The notes: a model not told the origin generated them from the letters alone. A stretch of DNA of 64,000 bases from Kaistella antarctica (GCF_900109615.1 NZ_FOIX01000002.1:372001-436000), one strand, 5' to 3'. Positions 52,223-61,144 are shown, numbered from the stretch's first letter. Numbers and translations are program-made.

Positions 52223-53038
52223 ATGAAAAATTTACTCCAAAACAACGAGTTTCAGCTCGATGAAATTCTGTTTGAAAATCGAAACAAATCTTATGGTGCT
52301 TATGCTCTGAGACATCAAGCCGACCATATTTTAACAAAAGCAATGTTTCTTGGAATTGGTGTTTTTGCGATGATCGCGGTTACGCCATTAATCATCAATG
52401 CGTTTCATTCAACTGAAAAAATAATTATCACTGAAGTCCCGCCAACAATAATTATGAAAGATGTTGAAAGAACAGAGAAGACACCGAAGGATATTCAAGC
52501 AGCTCCGCCAGTTCAAACCCCTGTGAATACCTTAGACTCTACAGTTCCTACTCCGACAAAAAATACAGAGAACGAAAAAGTGATGCCCAAACAATCTGAT
52601 TATGACAATGCTGTAATCGGAACGCGCGATATCGTGGGTGAACCACCAGTTATCAGATATAGTCCGCCAGTTGTAAATACTGGTCCAGGAACAGTAACTA
52701 TTGCTCCACCGGCTCCAGTTGATAACACGCCAAAAACAGAAGTTGATGTTCAAGCTAATTTTATGGGCGGAATCAATGCTTTCCGAACCAAAGTGGTGAA
52801 TCAGTTTGATACTTCGATCATGGAAGGAAGTGGCGAAGTTGCGAAAACAACTGTCGTGTTCATCGTTGAACGAGATGGCTCTATCAGCGAAGTAAAAGCT
52901 ACTGGACCGAACGCTGATTTTAACAAAGAAGCAATAAAAACCATAAAATCTGTAAAAGGTAAATGGGCGCCGGCAAAACTGAACGGTCAGAATGTAAGAA
53001 GCTATTTCAAGTTTCCAATTTCAATGCAATTTGAGTGA
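52223..53038 (+). CDS. tonB: TonB-family energy transducer
   Basis: A 271-residue TonB. It has a cytoplasmic N-terminal 'LDEILFENRNKSYGAYALRH' motif (common in Bacteroidota TonB/GldL-like starts), one membrane segment ('MFLGIGVFAMIAVTPLII') and a Pro/Thr-rich periplasmic linker. The C-terminal TonB domain has 'VKATGPNADFNKEAIKTIKS' and 'KGKWAPAKLNGQNVRSYFKF'. It passes ion-motive force from ExbB/ExbD to outer-membrane SusC-type receptors. exbB and exbD are not adjacent. Confidence 0.9.
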   Translation: MKNLLQNNEFQLDEILFENRNKSYGAYALRHQADHILTKAMFLGIGVFAMIAVTPLIINAFHSTEKIIITEVPPTIIMKDVERTEKTPKDIQAAPPVQTPVNTLDSTVPTPTKNTENEKVMPKQSDYDNAVIGTRDIVGEPPVIRYSPPVVNTGPGTVTIAPPAPVDNTPKTEVDVQANFMGGINAFRTKVVNQFDTSIMEGSGEVAKTTVVFIVERDGSISEVKATGPNADFNKEAIKTIKSVKGKWAPAKLNGQNVRSYFKFPISMQFE

Positions 53039-53067
53039 TACCATCATTTATATTTCGGTAATTCTAG

Positions 53068-53108
53068 TTATCCACAAAAAACCTTGTTTTGTGGATAATT
53101 TTTTTTGG
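53068..53108 (+). terminator. Hairpin after tonB whose arms are two inverted DnaA boxes
   Basis: TTATCCACAAAA (53068-53079) pairs with TTTTGTGGATAA (53087-53098), followed by eight or more T. It looks like an intrinsic terminator. Both arms begin with the perfect 9-base DnaA box TTATCCACA, in opposite orientation, about 110 bases before parA. Confidence 0.8.
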
Positions 53109-53182
53109 GCTTAATCCAATGATAGCTAATTCTTTAACTTTAATTATGAGATTAGAGATCCTTTAAAAATCAGAAAAAAGTG

Positions 53183-53190
53183 TATTTTTG
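53183..53190 (+). promoter_or_regulatory. Putative -7 box of parA
   Basis: TATTTTTG 18 bases before the parA ATG at 53209. No clear TTG upstream. Confidence 0.4.
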
Positions 53191-53208
53191 GAGATTAAAT
53201 TTTATATA

Positions 53209-53982
53209 ATGGGTAAAATCATAGGAGTTGCAAATCAAAAAGGGGGCGTAGGTAAAACGACTACTGCCGTAAACCTCGCTGCTGCACTGGGAGTTTTGGA
53301 AAAAAAGATTCTTTTAATTGATGCAGATCCGCAGGCTAATGCAACTTCGGGTTTAGGAATTGAGGATGCGACTTATTCTACCTATCACTTGTTAGAACAT
53401 AGCATAGCAGTGGAGCAATGTATTCAGAAAACGGCGTCTCCGAATTTAGACATTATTCCGTCGCATATCGATTTGGTCGCAGCCGAAATTGAATTGGTTG
53501 ATCGTGAAAATCGGGAGTATATGCTTAAAAAGGCCTTAGCTTCCATTAAAGATAATTACGATTACATCATTATTGACTGTGCACCAAGTTTAGGTTTAAT
53601 TACCATTAATGCCTTAACCGCCGCAGACTCCGTGATTATTCCGATTCAATGTGAATACTTCGCTTTGGAAGGTTTAGGTAAATTATTGAATACCATTAAA
53701 AATGTTCAAAAAATTCATAATAAAGATTTAGATATTGAAGGTTTGCTTTTAACCATGTTCGATTCCCGTTTAAGATTATCAAATCAAGTGGTAGAAGAAG
53801 TTCATCTTCATTTCCCAGAAATGGTTTTTGAAACAATTATCAGCCGGAATGTTCGTTTAAGTGAAGCACCAAGTTTTGGTGAAAGCATCTTAAACTACGA
53901 TGCCGAAAGCAAAGGAGCGATTCAGTATCTTCAGTTGGCAGAAGAAGTTTTGCTGAAAAATGAAAATTTAATTAATAATTAG
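53209..53982 (+). CDS. parA: ParA/Soj chromosome-partitioning ATPase
   Basis: A 257-residue ParA with deviant Walker A 'VANQKGGVGKTTTAVNLAAA', 'LLIDADPQANATSGL' and 'YIIIDCAPSLGLITINAL'. It forms ATP-dependent gradients on DNA that move ParB-parS complexes. The frame stays open to a TTG at 53188, but that would overlap the -7 box and adds an atypical leader, so the ATG at 53209 is chosen. It is short and lacks the N-terminal DNA-binding helix of plasmid ParA proteins, which fits the chromosomal type. Confidence 0.95.
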   Translation: MGKIIGVANQKGGVGKTTTAVNLAAALGVLEKKILLIDADPQANATSGLGIEDATYSTYHLLEHSIAVEQCIQKTASPNLDIIPSHIDLVAAEIELVDRENREYMLKKALASIKDNYDYIIIDCAPSLGLITINALTAADSVIIPIQCEYFALEGLGKLLNTIKNVQKIHNKDLDIEGLLLTMFDSRLRLSNQVVEEVHLHFPEMVFETIISRNVRLSEAPSFGESILNYDAESKGAIQYLQLAEEVLLKNENLINN

Positions 53983-54042
53983 AAAATGATTTTAGAGGTT
54001 TTTTTTAAATAAAACTTTTAAAATTTCGAAAATATTTTAAGA

Positions 54043-54930
54043 ATGAAAGATAAGAAAAGAGCGATGGGTCGGGGATTAGGTGCGATTTTGAGCGCTGAAT
54101 CCAAAGCGTCTGTCAACTCCGCCACAGATGAAGGTGCCGACAAATTTGTTGGCAATATTATGGAAGTCTCTTTAGATGACATTGATCCAAATACCACGCA
54201 ACCCAGGACTTATTTCGATGAGAAAGCGCTGAATGACTTGGCGCAATCCATTAAATCTTTAGGGGTTATTCAACCCATTACTTTACGAAAAGAGGGGAAC
54301 AGATTTGAAATTATTTCCGGCGAAAGAAGATTTCGCGCTAGTAAAATTGCAGGTTTGAAAAGTGTTCCAGCATATATCCGCTTGGTTAATGATCAGGAAC
54401 TGCTCGAAATGGCTTTAGTTGAAAATATTCAAAGAGAAGATTTAGATGCCATCGAAATTGCTTTAACCTATCAGCGGTTACTCGAGGAAATCGGCATGAC
54501 TCAAGAGAATTTGAGCCAAAGAGTTGGCAAAGAAAGATCAACAATTACGAACTCAATTCGATTATTACGTTTGAATCCTGATGTTCAGAATGCTATTAGA
54601 AGTGGCCAAATATCTGCTGGTCACGGTCGCGCGATTATCAGCGTAGAAGAATCAGAAAAGCAGAACGAACTTTTCAGTAAGATTGTAAAACATAGTTTAA
54701 GTGTTCGCCAGGCAGAGCAGGAAGCGACCCTACTTAAAAATCCGAAAACTGAGGTTACCAAAACGAAAACTCAGCTGCCTAATCATTTCAAAAAAGCCGA
54801 AAAAAACTTAGCGGATATTTTAGATCTGAAAGTAGAAATAAAAACTGCGGCCAACGGGAAGAAAGGGAAAATCGTTCTGGATTTTAAAAACGAAGAAGAA
54901 TTAGAGAAAATTCTGTCACACTTTAACTGA
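54043..54930 (+). CDS. parB: ParB/Spo0J chromosome-partitioning protein
   Basis: A 295-residue ParB/CTPase. It starts with 'RAMGRGLGAILS'. The CTP-binding/ParB motif is in 'ISGERRFRASKIAGLKSVPA', preceded by 'LAQSIKSLGVIQPITLRKEG'. The helix-turn-helix is 'GMTQENLSQRVGKERSTITN' followed by 'SGQISAGHGRAI'. It loads on parS sites and recruits SMC. A full parS was not found nearby by eye. The stop codon shares a base with the start of the next gene (TGATG), so the two are translationally coupled. Confidence 0.95.
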   Translation: MKDKKRAMGRGLGAILSAESKASVNSATDEGADKFVGNIMEVSLDDIDPNTTQPRTYFDEKALNDLAQSIKSLGVIQPITLRKEGNRFEIISGERRFRASKIAGLKSVPAYIRLVNDQELLEMALVENIQREDLDAIEIALTYQRLLEEIGMTQENLSQRVGKERSTITNSIRLLRLNPDVQNAIRSGQISAGHGRAIISVEESEKQNELFSKIVKHSLSVRQAEQEATLLKNPKTEVTKTKTQLPNHFKKAEKNLADILDLKVEIKTAANGKKGKIVLDFKNEEELEKILSHFN

Positions 54931-55559
54931 TGCAAAAATTCACTGTTTTAATTTTCATTTTATTTTCACCATTCTTTTTCGCACAGATTAGTCCGAAAGA
55001 TACCATTCGCGTGGAAAATTATCCCACAGATTCGATTTCTACGAAACAAATCCCTTCTGAAATTGAAGTGTTTGCTGATATTAAGGAAGCAAATGCGCCA
55101 GTTCAAACCATGAAATTTAATCCAACCAAAGCTGGTTTGTATTCTGCAATTTTACCAGGATTAGGACAGTACTATAATAAAAAGTATTGGAAGATTCCAA
55201 TCGTTTTGGGTGGAATAGGAACTGGAGTTGGGATTACCCTTTGGAATCAAAAACAATACAACCGTTACCGAGACGCTTTTGTAGCACAATTAAATGGACA
55301 GGAACATGAGTTCTCAAATATTCCTGGCGTTACCAAAGAAGTTTTAGGACGAACGCAAGATCGAGTCAAAAGACAGCGCGATTACGCCATTGCCATTACA
55401 AGTTTGGTTTATATTCTAGGGATCGTAGATGCCGTTGTAGATGCGCATTTGTACGAAGGGAGAAAAGATCCTGATTTAGCCTTAAAGCCAACGGTGATTT
55501 TTGATGAATTCGGAAAGACCAATTCTAAAGCAGGTTTAAGTTTGAGTTATAATTTTTAA
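54930..55559 (+). CDS. DUF5683 membrane protein
   Basis: A 209-residue protein with signal peptide ('FTVLIFILFSPFFFAQ') and a conserved small motif 'PTKAGLYSAILPGLGQYYNK', followed by one or two hydrophobic segments ('IPIVLGGIGTGVGITLW', 'ITSLVYILGIVDAVVDAHLY'). This matches DUF5683, a Bacteroidota family of unknown role that is repeatedly placed after parB, as here. It is coupled to parB by a one-base overlap and precedes dapB by four bases, so these form one transcript. Confidence 0.85.
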   Translation: MQKFTVLIFILFSPFFFAQISPKDTIRVENYPTDSISTKQIPSEIEVFADIKEANAPVQTMKFNPTKAGLYSAILPGLGQYYNKKYWKIPIVLGGIGTGVGITLWNQKQYNRYRDAFVAQLNGQEHEFSNIPGVTKEVLGRTQDRVKRQRDYAIAITSLVYILGIVDAVVDAHLYEGRKDPDLALKPTVIFDEFGKTNSKAGLSLSYNF

Positions 55560-55563
55560 TACT

Positions 55564-56271
55564 ATGAAAATAGCACTTGTTGGTTACGGAAAAATGGGTC
55601 ATATCATTGATCAAATTGCCACGAAAAAAGGGCATGAAGTTGTTGCGAGATTAAATGAAACTCCAACGCTTGAGAATCTGAACAATCCTGATGTGGTCAT
55701 CGAATTTTCTAATCCTGAAGTTGCTTTTAATAATATTAAGGTCTGCCTCGAAAATAAAATCCCAGTCATTTGCGGAACCACAGGCTGGTTGGATCGTAAA
55801 GCTGAAATTGAAGAAATCGCAGTTGAAAATAATTCAGCTTTTTTATATGGATCTAATTTTTCTTTAGGGGTCAATTTGTTTTTCGCTTTAAATGAGAAGT
55901 TGGCAAATCTGATGAAAGATTTTTCCGAGTATAATATTCAACTCGAAGAAATTCATCACACCCACAAAAAAGACGCTCCGAGTGGAACAGCAATTTCTCT
56001 TGCCGAAGGAATTATTAAAAATAATGAACGATTCGATGCTTGGAAACTCGAGGAAACATTAAATGAAGAACTAGGAATTTTCGCCATACGACAAGATGAG
56101 GTTCCCGGAACGCATAGCGTCTACTATAAAAGTGAGGTCGATGAAATTGAAATTAAACACACCGCTTTCAACAGAAATGGGTTTGCAGTAGGCGCCATAA
56201 TTGCTGCCGAGTGGATCATCGGAAAATCTGGAAACTTCACTATGAACGATGTCCTTTTTAATAAGCAATAA
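55564..56271 (+). CDS. dapB: 4-hydroxy-tetrahydrodipicolinate reductase
   Basis: DapB reduces the DapA product on the way to diaminopimelate and lysine, feeding the peptidoglycan peptide. The 235-residue enzyme has a Rossmann N-terminus ('KIALVGYGKMGHIIDQIATK'), 'VICGTTGW', and the catalytic signature 'EIHHTHKKDAPSGTAISLAE'. 'FNRNGFAVGAI' precedes the end. It follows the parAB-DUF5683 run. Confidence 0.94.
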   Translation: MKIALVGYGKMGHIIDQIATKKGHEVVARLNETPTLENLNNPDVVIEFSNPEVAFNNIKVCLENKIPVICGTTGWLDRKAEIEEIAVENNSAFLYGSNFSLGVNLFFALNEKLANLMKDFSEYNIQLEEIHHTHKKDAPSGTAISLAEGIIKNNERFDAWKLEETLNEELGIFAIRQDEVPGTHSVYYKSEVDEIEIKHTAFNRNGFAVGAIIAAEWIIGKSGNFTMNDVLFNKQ

Positions 56272-56356
56272 GCAATTACTCATTGCACATTACTAATTAC
56301 TCATGTTCTGTAACATTTTTCAAATAAACTAAACTAATAGCGATAAGAATTACATT

Positions 56357-58006
56357 ATGAATTACTTTCTTACTTATTTCATTTACGTTTTAATTCTCTC
56401 TGTAATCATGGGGATTTCTACGTGGAAGCTTTTCAAAAAAATGGGTTATAATCCGCTTTTTGCTTTTGTTCCTTTTTATAATTACTTCATTATTTTAAAA
56501 GAGACGCAGCATTCAAAATGGTGGGCTGCATTATCCTATATCCCTATTATCGGTCCGATTATGATGACTGCTTTCCATGTGTTTTTAATGAAGCATTTCG
56601 GGAAAAAATCCTTTGTTCAAGTTTTGCTAACCATCTTCCTGCCGTTCATTTACATGGCGGTGGTGAATTATTCTAAAGATACCGAGGTTGAAGTAGCAGA
56701 CGATCTTTATTTAACAGAAGACGAATTAGTAGCGAAAGAGAAAGATACTTTTGCAGGTTCAATCACTTTCGCCGTCGTGTTTGCCACGATTATTCACGTC
56801 TTTTTCACGCAACCTTTTGGAATCCCTACCGGTTCTATGGAAAGAACGTTACTCGTAGGAGATTTCCTGTTTGTAAACAAGTGGACTTACGGTTTTAGAA
56901 TGCCAATGCGTCCGGTCGCGCTTCCTTTCCTGCAAGGAACGATTATGGATACGGGTGAAAAAGGAAATCCTAAAGACGATCCGAAATCTTATGTAGATGC
57001 GATAAAGCTTCCTTACACCAGACTTTTACAACTAAAGAAACCGCAGAAAAACGACATCGTCGTTTTCAACTATCCGCAAGATTCAGTGCATGTTGCGATT
57101 GATCGAAAAGATCCTTACGTAAAAAGGTGTGTCGCTGTTGCGGGAGATGTTCTCGAAATGAAAGCCGGGCGACTTTTCATTAATGGAAAGCCAGAACAGA
57201 TTTTAGGTGATCAGCAAATGCAGCATAAATTTATTGCTACCACCGGAAGTCAATTAGACATTCCAGCATTGTACAAAATTTATGGTTTTTTACCGGTACA
57301 GGAGCGTCAAACGCAAACAGGATTTGAATATGATTTTCAAGGTTTGACGGACAAAACAGCCAAAGAAATTAAAGAACTTCCGCAAATTATCGAAATCAAA
57401 GAACATATCTGGGACAAAGATGTTGCTGCTGTTCAATTTAAAGCAAATGCCGCCAGAGACGCTTACACCAAAAATATCGACAGCACTCAATCGATTTTTC
57501 CAGTCAACAAAAAATGGAATCAAGATTGGTATGGCCCGTTAAGAATTCCGAAAAAAGGCGATGTGGTTAATTTAAATCAGGAAACATTGCCAGAGTATCA
57601 GTGGATTATTTCAGAATACGAACATCATCATCTGGAAAATAAAAACGGCAAAATATTTATCGACGGCAAAGAAGCCACGCAATATACCATTCAGCAAGAC
57701 TATTACATGATGATTGGTGACAACCGCGATGCGTCGTTAGATGCCAGGTTTTTTGGCTTCGTTCCAGAAGAAAATATCGTCGGTTCGCCCATGTTTACTT
57801 GGATGAGCGTTCAAGGACTATTTACCGATGGTGGCTCGACTTACCAGGCAGATAAAAAAGTCCGTTGGGACAGAATGTTCAAAGCAACCAATACCGGTGA
57901 GTTGCACAAAACTTCGTATTGGTGGGTTGCCGCCTTAATATTAATTTTGTTTTTCGGTTGGGATTTCATCATGAAACTCTTCAAAAAGAAAGAAGAAGAA
58001 ATTTAG
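56357..58006 (+). CDS. lepB: Signal peptidase I (long Bacteroidota type)
   Basis: LepB removes signal peptides after Sec or Tat export. The 549-residue protein is about twice the usual length. It has several N-terminal hydrophobic segments (residues 1-100) before the protease domain. Ser160 is in 'TQPFGIPTGSMERTLLVGDF' and the general base Lys256 in 'YVKRCVAVAGDVLEM'. There is a long insert (about 275-430), then 'GDNRDASLDARFFGFVPEEN' and a C-terminal helix. Such long forms are normal in Flavobacteriia. A dispersed repeat follows at once. Confidence 0.93.
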   Translation: MNYFLTYFIYVLILSVIMGISTWKLFKKMGYNPLFAFVPFYNYFIILKETQHSKWWAALSYIPIIGPIMMTAFHVFLMKHFGKKSFVQVLLTIFLPFIYMAVVNYSKDTEVEVADDLYLTEDELVAKEKDTFAGSITFAVVFATIIHVFFTQPFGIPTGSMERTLLVGDFLFVNKWTYGFRMPMRPVALPFLQGTIMDTGEKGNPKDDPKSYVDAIKLPYTRLLQLKKPQKNDIVVFNYPQDSVHVAIDRKDPYVKRCVAVAGDVLEMKAGRLFINGKPEQILGDQQMQHKFIATTGSQLDIPALYKIYGFLPVQERQTQTGFEYDFQGLTDKTAKEIKELPQIIEIKEHIWDKDVAAVQFKANAARDAYTKNIDSTQSIFPVNKKWNQDWYGPLRIPKKGDVVNLNQETLPEYQWIISEYEHHHLENKNGKIFIDGKEATQYTIQQDYYMMIGDNRDASLDARFFGFVPEENIVGSPMFTWMSVQGLFTDGGSTYQADKKVRWDRMFKATNTGELHKTSYWWVAALILILFFGWDFIMKLFKKKEEEI

Positions 58007-58013
58007 TTTTTTC

Positions 58014-58093
58014 AGGAGCTACATCCAGCTTTCCGCTCTATCTTTTTTTCGTCGTTCCTCCTCAAAAAAGGATGCCGCTTCAATCTGGGCTAG
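58014..58093 (+). repeat. Dispersed structured intergenic repeat, copy D (diverged)
   Basis: GGAGCTACATCCAGCTTTCC, then CTTTTTTT facing AAAAAAGG, then ATCTGGGCTAGA, following the same order of boxes as copies A-C. The outer GCAGC/GCTGC pair is not kept. Confidence 0.55.
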
Positions 58094-58188
58094 AAAGTAG
58101 GATTTAAATAAAAATTGTTCAATAATATTTGAATTGTCTATCTTCTTTCAGCGCGACGATCTTTTATCTAATCTGTAAGTTAACAATA

Positions 58189-58800
58189 ATGCAAGTTCTA
58201 TTACCCATATTTTATCTTCCACCAATTTCCTGGTTTGCCGTTTTTCTGAAAGACGATGCTGAAATAATTTTTGAGCAATATGAGAATTTTCCAAAACAAA
58301 CGTATCGTAACCGTGCAAACATTTACGGAGCTAACGGGAAATTATCATTAATCATTCCTATGAATCACAATGGAACGAGATTGTTGAAAGAGATTCAAAC
58401 TTCTAATCGTGAAAAGTGGCAGCACATTCATTGGAAATCTATAAAAACTGCCTACCAAACTTCTCCGTATTTTGAATATTATGAAGATCAGTTAGAAGGT
58501 ATTTTCACCTTTAAAACTACATCCTTAATTGATTTTAGTCTGAATGCTTTAAAAATAATTCAAAAATTATTAAAAACAGAAAAGGCATATTCTTTGAATA
58601 ACGAGTTCTTCAAAGAACCGACGCAACTTAATTACAGAGATCAGTTGTCTGCAAAAACAGTGACAGATTTTGGGATGGAGGAATATTATCAGTCGTTTTC
58701 TGATAAATATGGTTATTTAAAAGATCTGTCTATAATAGATCTTCTTTGTAACAAAGGCCCGGAAGCTTTGACCTATATTAAGAATATCAAAATAAAATAA
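58189..58800 (+). CDS. WbqC-like family protein
   Basis: A 203-residue cytoplasmic protein, from the ATG at 58189 ('MQVLLPIFYLPPISWFAVFL'). The frame extends 20 codons upstream only to a TTG. Family landmarks are visible: 'FPKQTYRNRANIYGANGKLS', 'REKWQHIHWKSIKTAYQTSP' and 'YYEDQLEGIF'. WbqC-type proteins occur in O-antigen and other glycan clusters, but their reaction is not established. It lies between lepB and a subtilase gene. Confidence 0.85.
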   Translation: MQVLLPIFYLPPISWFAVFLKDDAEIIFEQYENFPKQTYRNRANIYGANGKLSLIIPMNHNGTRLLKEIQTSNREKWQHIHWKSIKTAYQTSPYFEYYEDQLEGIFTFKTTSLIDFSLNALKIIQKLLKTEKAYSLNNEFFKEPTQLNYRDQLSAKTVTDFGMEEYYQSFSDKYGYLKDLSIIDLLCNKGPEALTYIKNIKIK

Positions 58801-58808
58801 AAATCAAT

Positions 58809-60539
58809 ATGAATAAAATATTAATTGCAGCTTGTTTTATGACAAGCTTCGCTTCGTTTGCCCAAAAAGCAGAAGTACCCTTAGATCCTATGCAAGACAA
58901 AAATTTGATGACTTGGTATCATCAGGATTTTGCATCTTCTAATACCTACGGTGTTAACACTCAAAATGCATATAAATATTTAGAGTCTAAAGGTTTAAAA
59001 ATTAAACCTGTGATCGTCGGAGTTTTAGACAGTGGCGTAGATGTCGAGCATCCAGGCTTGATTAAAAATATGTGGCGAAACGTCAACGAAGTTCCCAACA
59101 ACGGAAAAGACGATGACGGAAATGGCTACATCGATGATATTTACGGCTGGAATTTCAGCGGTGGAAAAAATGGAGACATCGACGTTGACAATATGGAAGT
59201 GACGCGGGTCGTTAAAAAATACCAGTCTGTTTTCGAAGGGCCAAATTCTACCCAGAACAAATCCAATCAAGCAAAAATGCCTGAAGATTTCAACATGTAC
59301 ATGACGGCGAAAGAAATTTTCACCAAAAAAAGTGTCGAAGCAAAACAGAACTACGAAACTTATAAGAGAATCCAAGAAATGATTCCAACTATGGTCGGAA
59401 TGCTTAATGGTCAAAACTTAACCCAAGAAGTAGTTTCCGCAATTAAGCCGACAACTTCGGAGCAGGCAATGGCCGCTTCAGTTTTAGGTCAAATTAGCAG
59501 AGACCCTTCTATTACAGGGAAAGGTCCGGCTGAAGTTAAAAAGTTTTTAGAAGCGCAGATGAAGGAAGCTTTAGATTACTATGAGCCGCAAGCTTTGAAA
59601 CAATATAATTTAGATTTTGATCCTAGAGCCTCAATCGTTGGCGATAACTATGATAATTATTCTGAAAAAAATTACGGAAATAACCATTACAAAGGTCCAG
59701 ATGCGCAGCATGGAACTCACGTTGCTGGTATTATAGCTGGTCTTCCGCACGGTGATGAAGTACAATATGGTGTAGGGTATAAAACCGCGAAGATCATGAC
59801 CGTTCGCGCCGTTCCCAACGGTGACGAACGAGATAAAGATATTGCCAACGCTATTCGATACGCAGTGGATAACGGCGCGAAAATTTTGAACATGAGTTTT
59901 GGCAAACCAGTTTCGCCAGGAAAAGATGTAGTTTGGGATGCTTTCAAATACGCTGAATCAAAAGGAGTTCTTCTCGTTAAAGCAGCCGGAAATGAAAACG
60001 AAAATATTGCAGAGAATGTTTATTTCCCGACCAATTATAAAACTATTGATGATGCCAAACCTTTCATTAATAATATGATTGTTGTTGGTGCATCTACGAA
60101 CGACAATGAATTTTTGAGAGCAAGTTTCTCTAACTATAATAAAAAGATGGTAAATGTATTTGCGCCTGGTGATAAAATTTACTCTACGGTTCCCGATGGA
60201 AAGTATGAATATCTACAAGGTACGTCGATGGCGTCGCCCGTAGTTGCAGGTGCAGCCTCGGTATTGTTGGCGTATATGCCGAATTTAACGCCAGCTCAAA
60301 TGATTGAAGCCTTAGTCAAAACTTCAAATAAATCAACAGTCAATGCGATGATTAGCTCAAATACCGATAATAGATTCGATTTAATGTCGGAAGCTGGTGG
60401 CGTAATTGATTTACGGAAGGCTGCTGAATATGCCTACACCAACTTTTATAGATCTTCTAATGTGAAAACGGATTCGAGTCCAATGAAATCTTCTCCAATT
60501 AAGAAAAAACCAATTATGAAGAAAGTGTATAAAAAATAA
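58809..60539 (+). CDS. Exported S8 (subtilisin-family) serine protease
   Basis: A 576-residue protease with signal peptide ('KILIAACFMTSFASFAQK') and complete catalytic triad: Asp74 ('VIVGVLDSGVDVEHPG'), His304 ('DAQHGTHVAGIIAG') and Ser473 ('LQGTSMASPVVAGAASVLLA'). The gap of about 230 residues between Asp and His is far longer than in subtilisin and holds an unassigned insert ('NTQNKSNQAKM'-like region). No C-terminal T9SS sorting domain is obvious. The basic tail ends 'KKKPIMKKVYKK'. Probably periplasmic or surface-exposed. Confidence 0.93.
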   Translation: MNKILIAACFMTSFASFAQKAEVPLDPMQDKNLMTWYHQDFASSNTYGVNTQNAYKYLESKGLKIKPVIVGVLDSGVDVEHPGLIKNMWRNVNEVPNNGKDDDGNGYIDDIYGWNFSGGKNGDIDVDNMEVTRVVKKYQSVFEGPNSTQNKSNQAKMPEDFNMYMTAKEIFTKKSVEAKQNYETYKRIQEMIPTMVGMLNGQNLTQEVVSAIKPTTSEQAMAASVLGQISRDPSITGKGPAEVKKFLEAQMKEALDYYEPQALKQYNLDFDPRASIVGDNYDNYSEKNYGNNHYKGPDAQHGTHVAGIIAGLPHGDEVQYGVGYKTAKIMTVRAVPNGDERDKDIANAIRYAVDNGAKILNMSFGKPVSPGKDVVWDAFKYAESKGVLLVKAAGNENENIAENVYFPTNYKTIDDAKPFINNMIVVGASTNDNEFLRASFSNYNKKMVNVFAPGDKIYSTVPDGKYEYLQGTSMASPVVAGAASVLLAYMPNLTPAQMIEALVKTSNKSTVNAMISSNTDNRFDLMSEAGGVIDLRKAAEYAYTNFYRSSNVKTDSSPMKSSPIKKKPIMKKVYKK

Positions 60540-60551
60540 TAAGATTCATTC

Positions 60552-60577
60552 AAAAACCCGATTAATCGGGTTTTTTT
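60552..60577 (+). terminator. Intrinsic terminator after the S8 protease
   Basis: Palindromic AAAACCCG-ATTAAT-CGGGTTTT extending into a run of seven T. Confidence 0.9.
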
Positions 60578-60637
60578 GATAAATGCTTTTACTTGGCACG
60601 GTTTTTTGTACTTCTTAAATAATTAAATTGAACTACT

Positions 60638-61117
60638 ATGAAAAATTTATTATTAGCAGGAATTATTGGAGCAGCCATGACTGTTTCATGTTCAACAGCA
60701 AAAACGGCTCAAACTGATAGAGCTGAATTTTTGAAGTTAAAAGGTGACTGGCAAATTACCAGCGTTAATTACGACAAAAATTACAAAGTAAAACCATTTG
60801 ACGAAGGTGCAGATGCTCAATGTTTCGTTGGAAGCCAGTGGAGATTAATTCCAAATAACTGGTCTGGTTCTTATACATTAAATGGCGGTGGAAGTTGTCC
60901 AAGTGTTATTCAACCAATTAAGTTTGAAGTAACAAACAGCAACGAATTTAAATTCAAAAAAATGTTAGAAGGTTCGAAAGCTAAAGCGGTAACTGTTGGT
61001 TATTCTTTAAACTTAATTAGCCAGACAGCAGACCAATTCAGTTTAGAACAAAACGTTCCTTCTGGAAACGAAAATGTGAGAGTTGTTTACAATTTCGAAA
61101 GAACAGGAATTAAATAA
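60638..61117 (+). CDS. Lipocalin-like lipoprotein
   Basis: A 159-residue lipoprotein (signal with 'MTVSCSTAKT', Cys18) and a lipocalin-type start 'FLKLKGDWQITSVNYDKNYK', beta-rich throughout. Two cysteines ('DAQCFVGSQWRLIPNNW', 'GGGSCPSVIQ') may pair. Members of this Bacteroidota group are outer-membrane-associated small ligand-binding barrels of unknown ligand. It precedes an OmpA lipoprotein by 27 bases, and the two are likely one transcript. Confidence 0.85.
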   Translation: MKNLLLAGIIGAAMTVSCSTAKTAQTDRAEFLKLKGDWQITSVNYDKNYKVKPFDEGADAQCFVGSQWRLIPNNWSGSYTLNGGGSCPSVIQPIKFEVTNSNEFKFKKMLEGSKAKAVTVGYSLNLISQTADQFSLEQNVPSGNENVRVVYNFERTGIK

Positions 61118-61144
61118 TTATAAATATATTTAAAAGAAAATATT

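Noticed and set aside
53188-53208. Upstream TTG start for parA
   Set aside because: It overlaps the -7 box and adds a leader not typical of ParA. The ATG at 53209 is followed at once by the conserved N-terminus.
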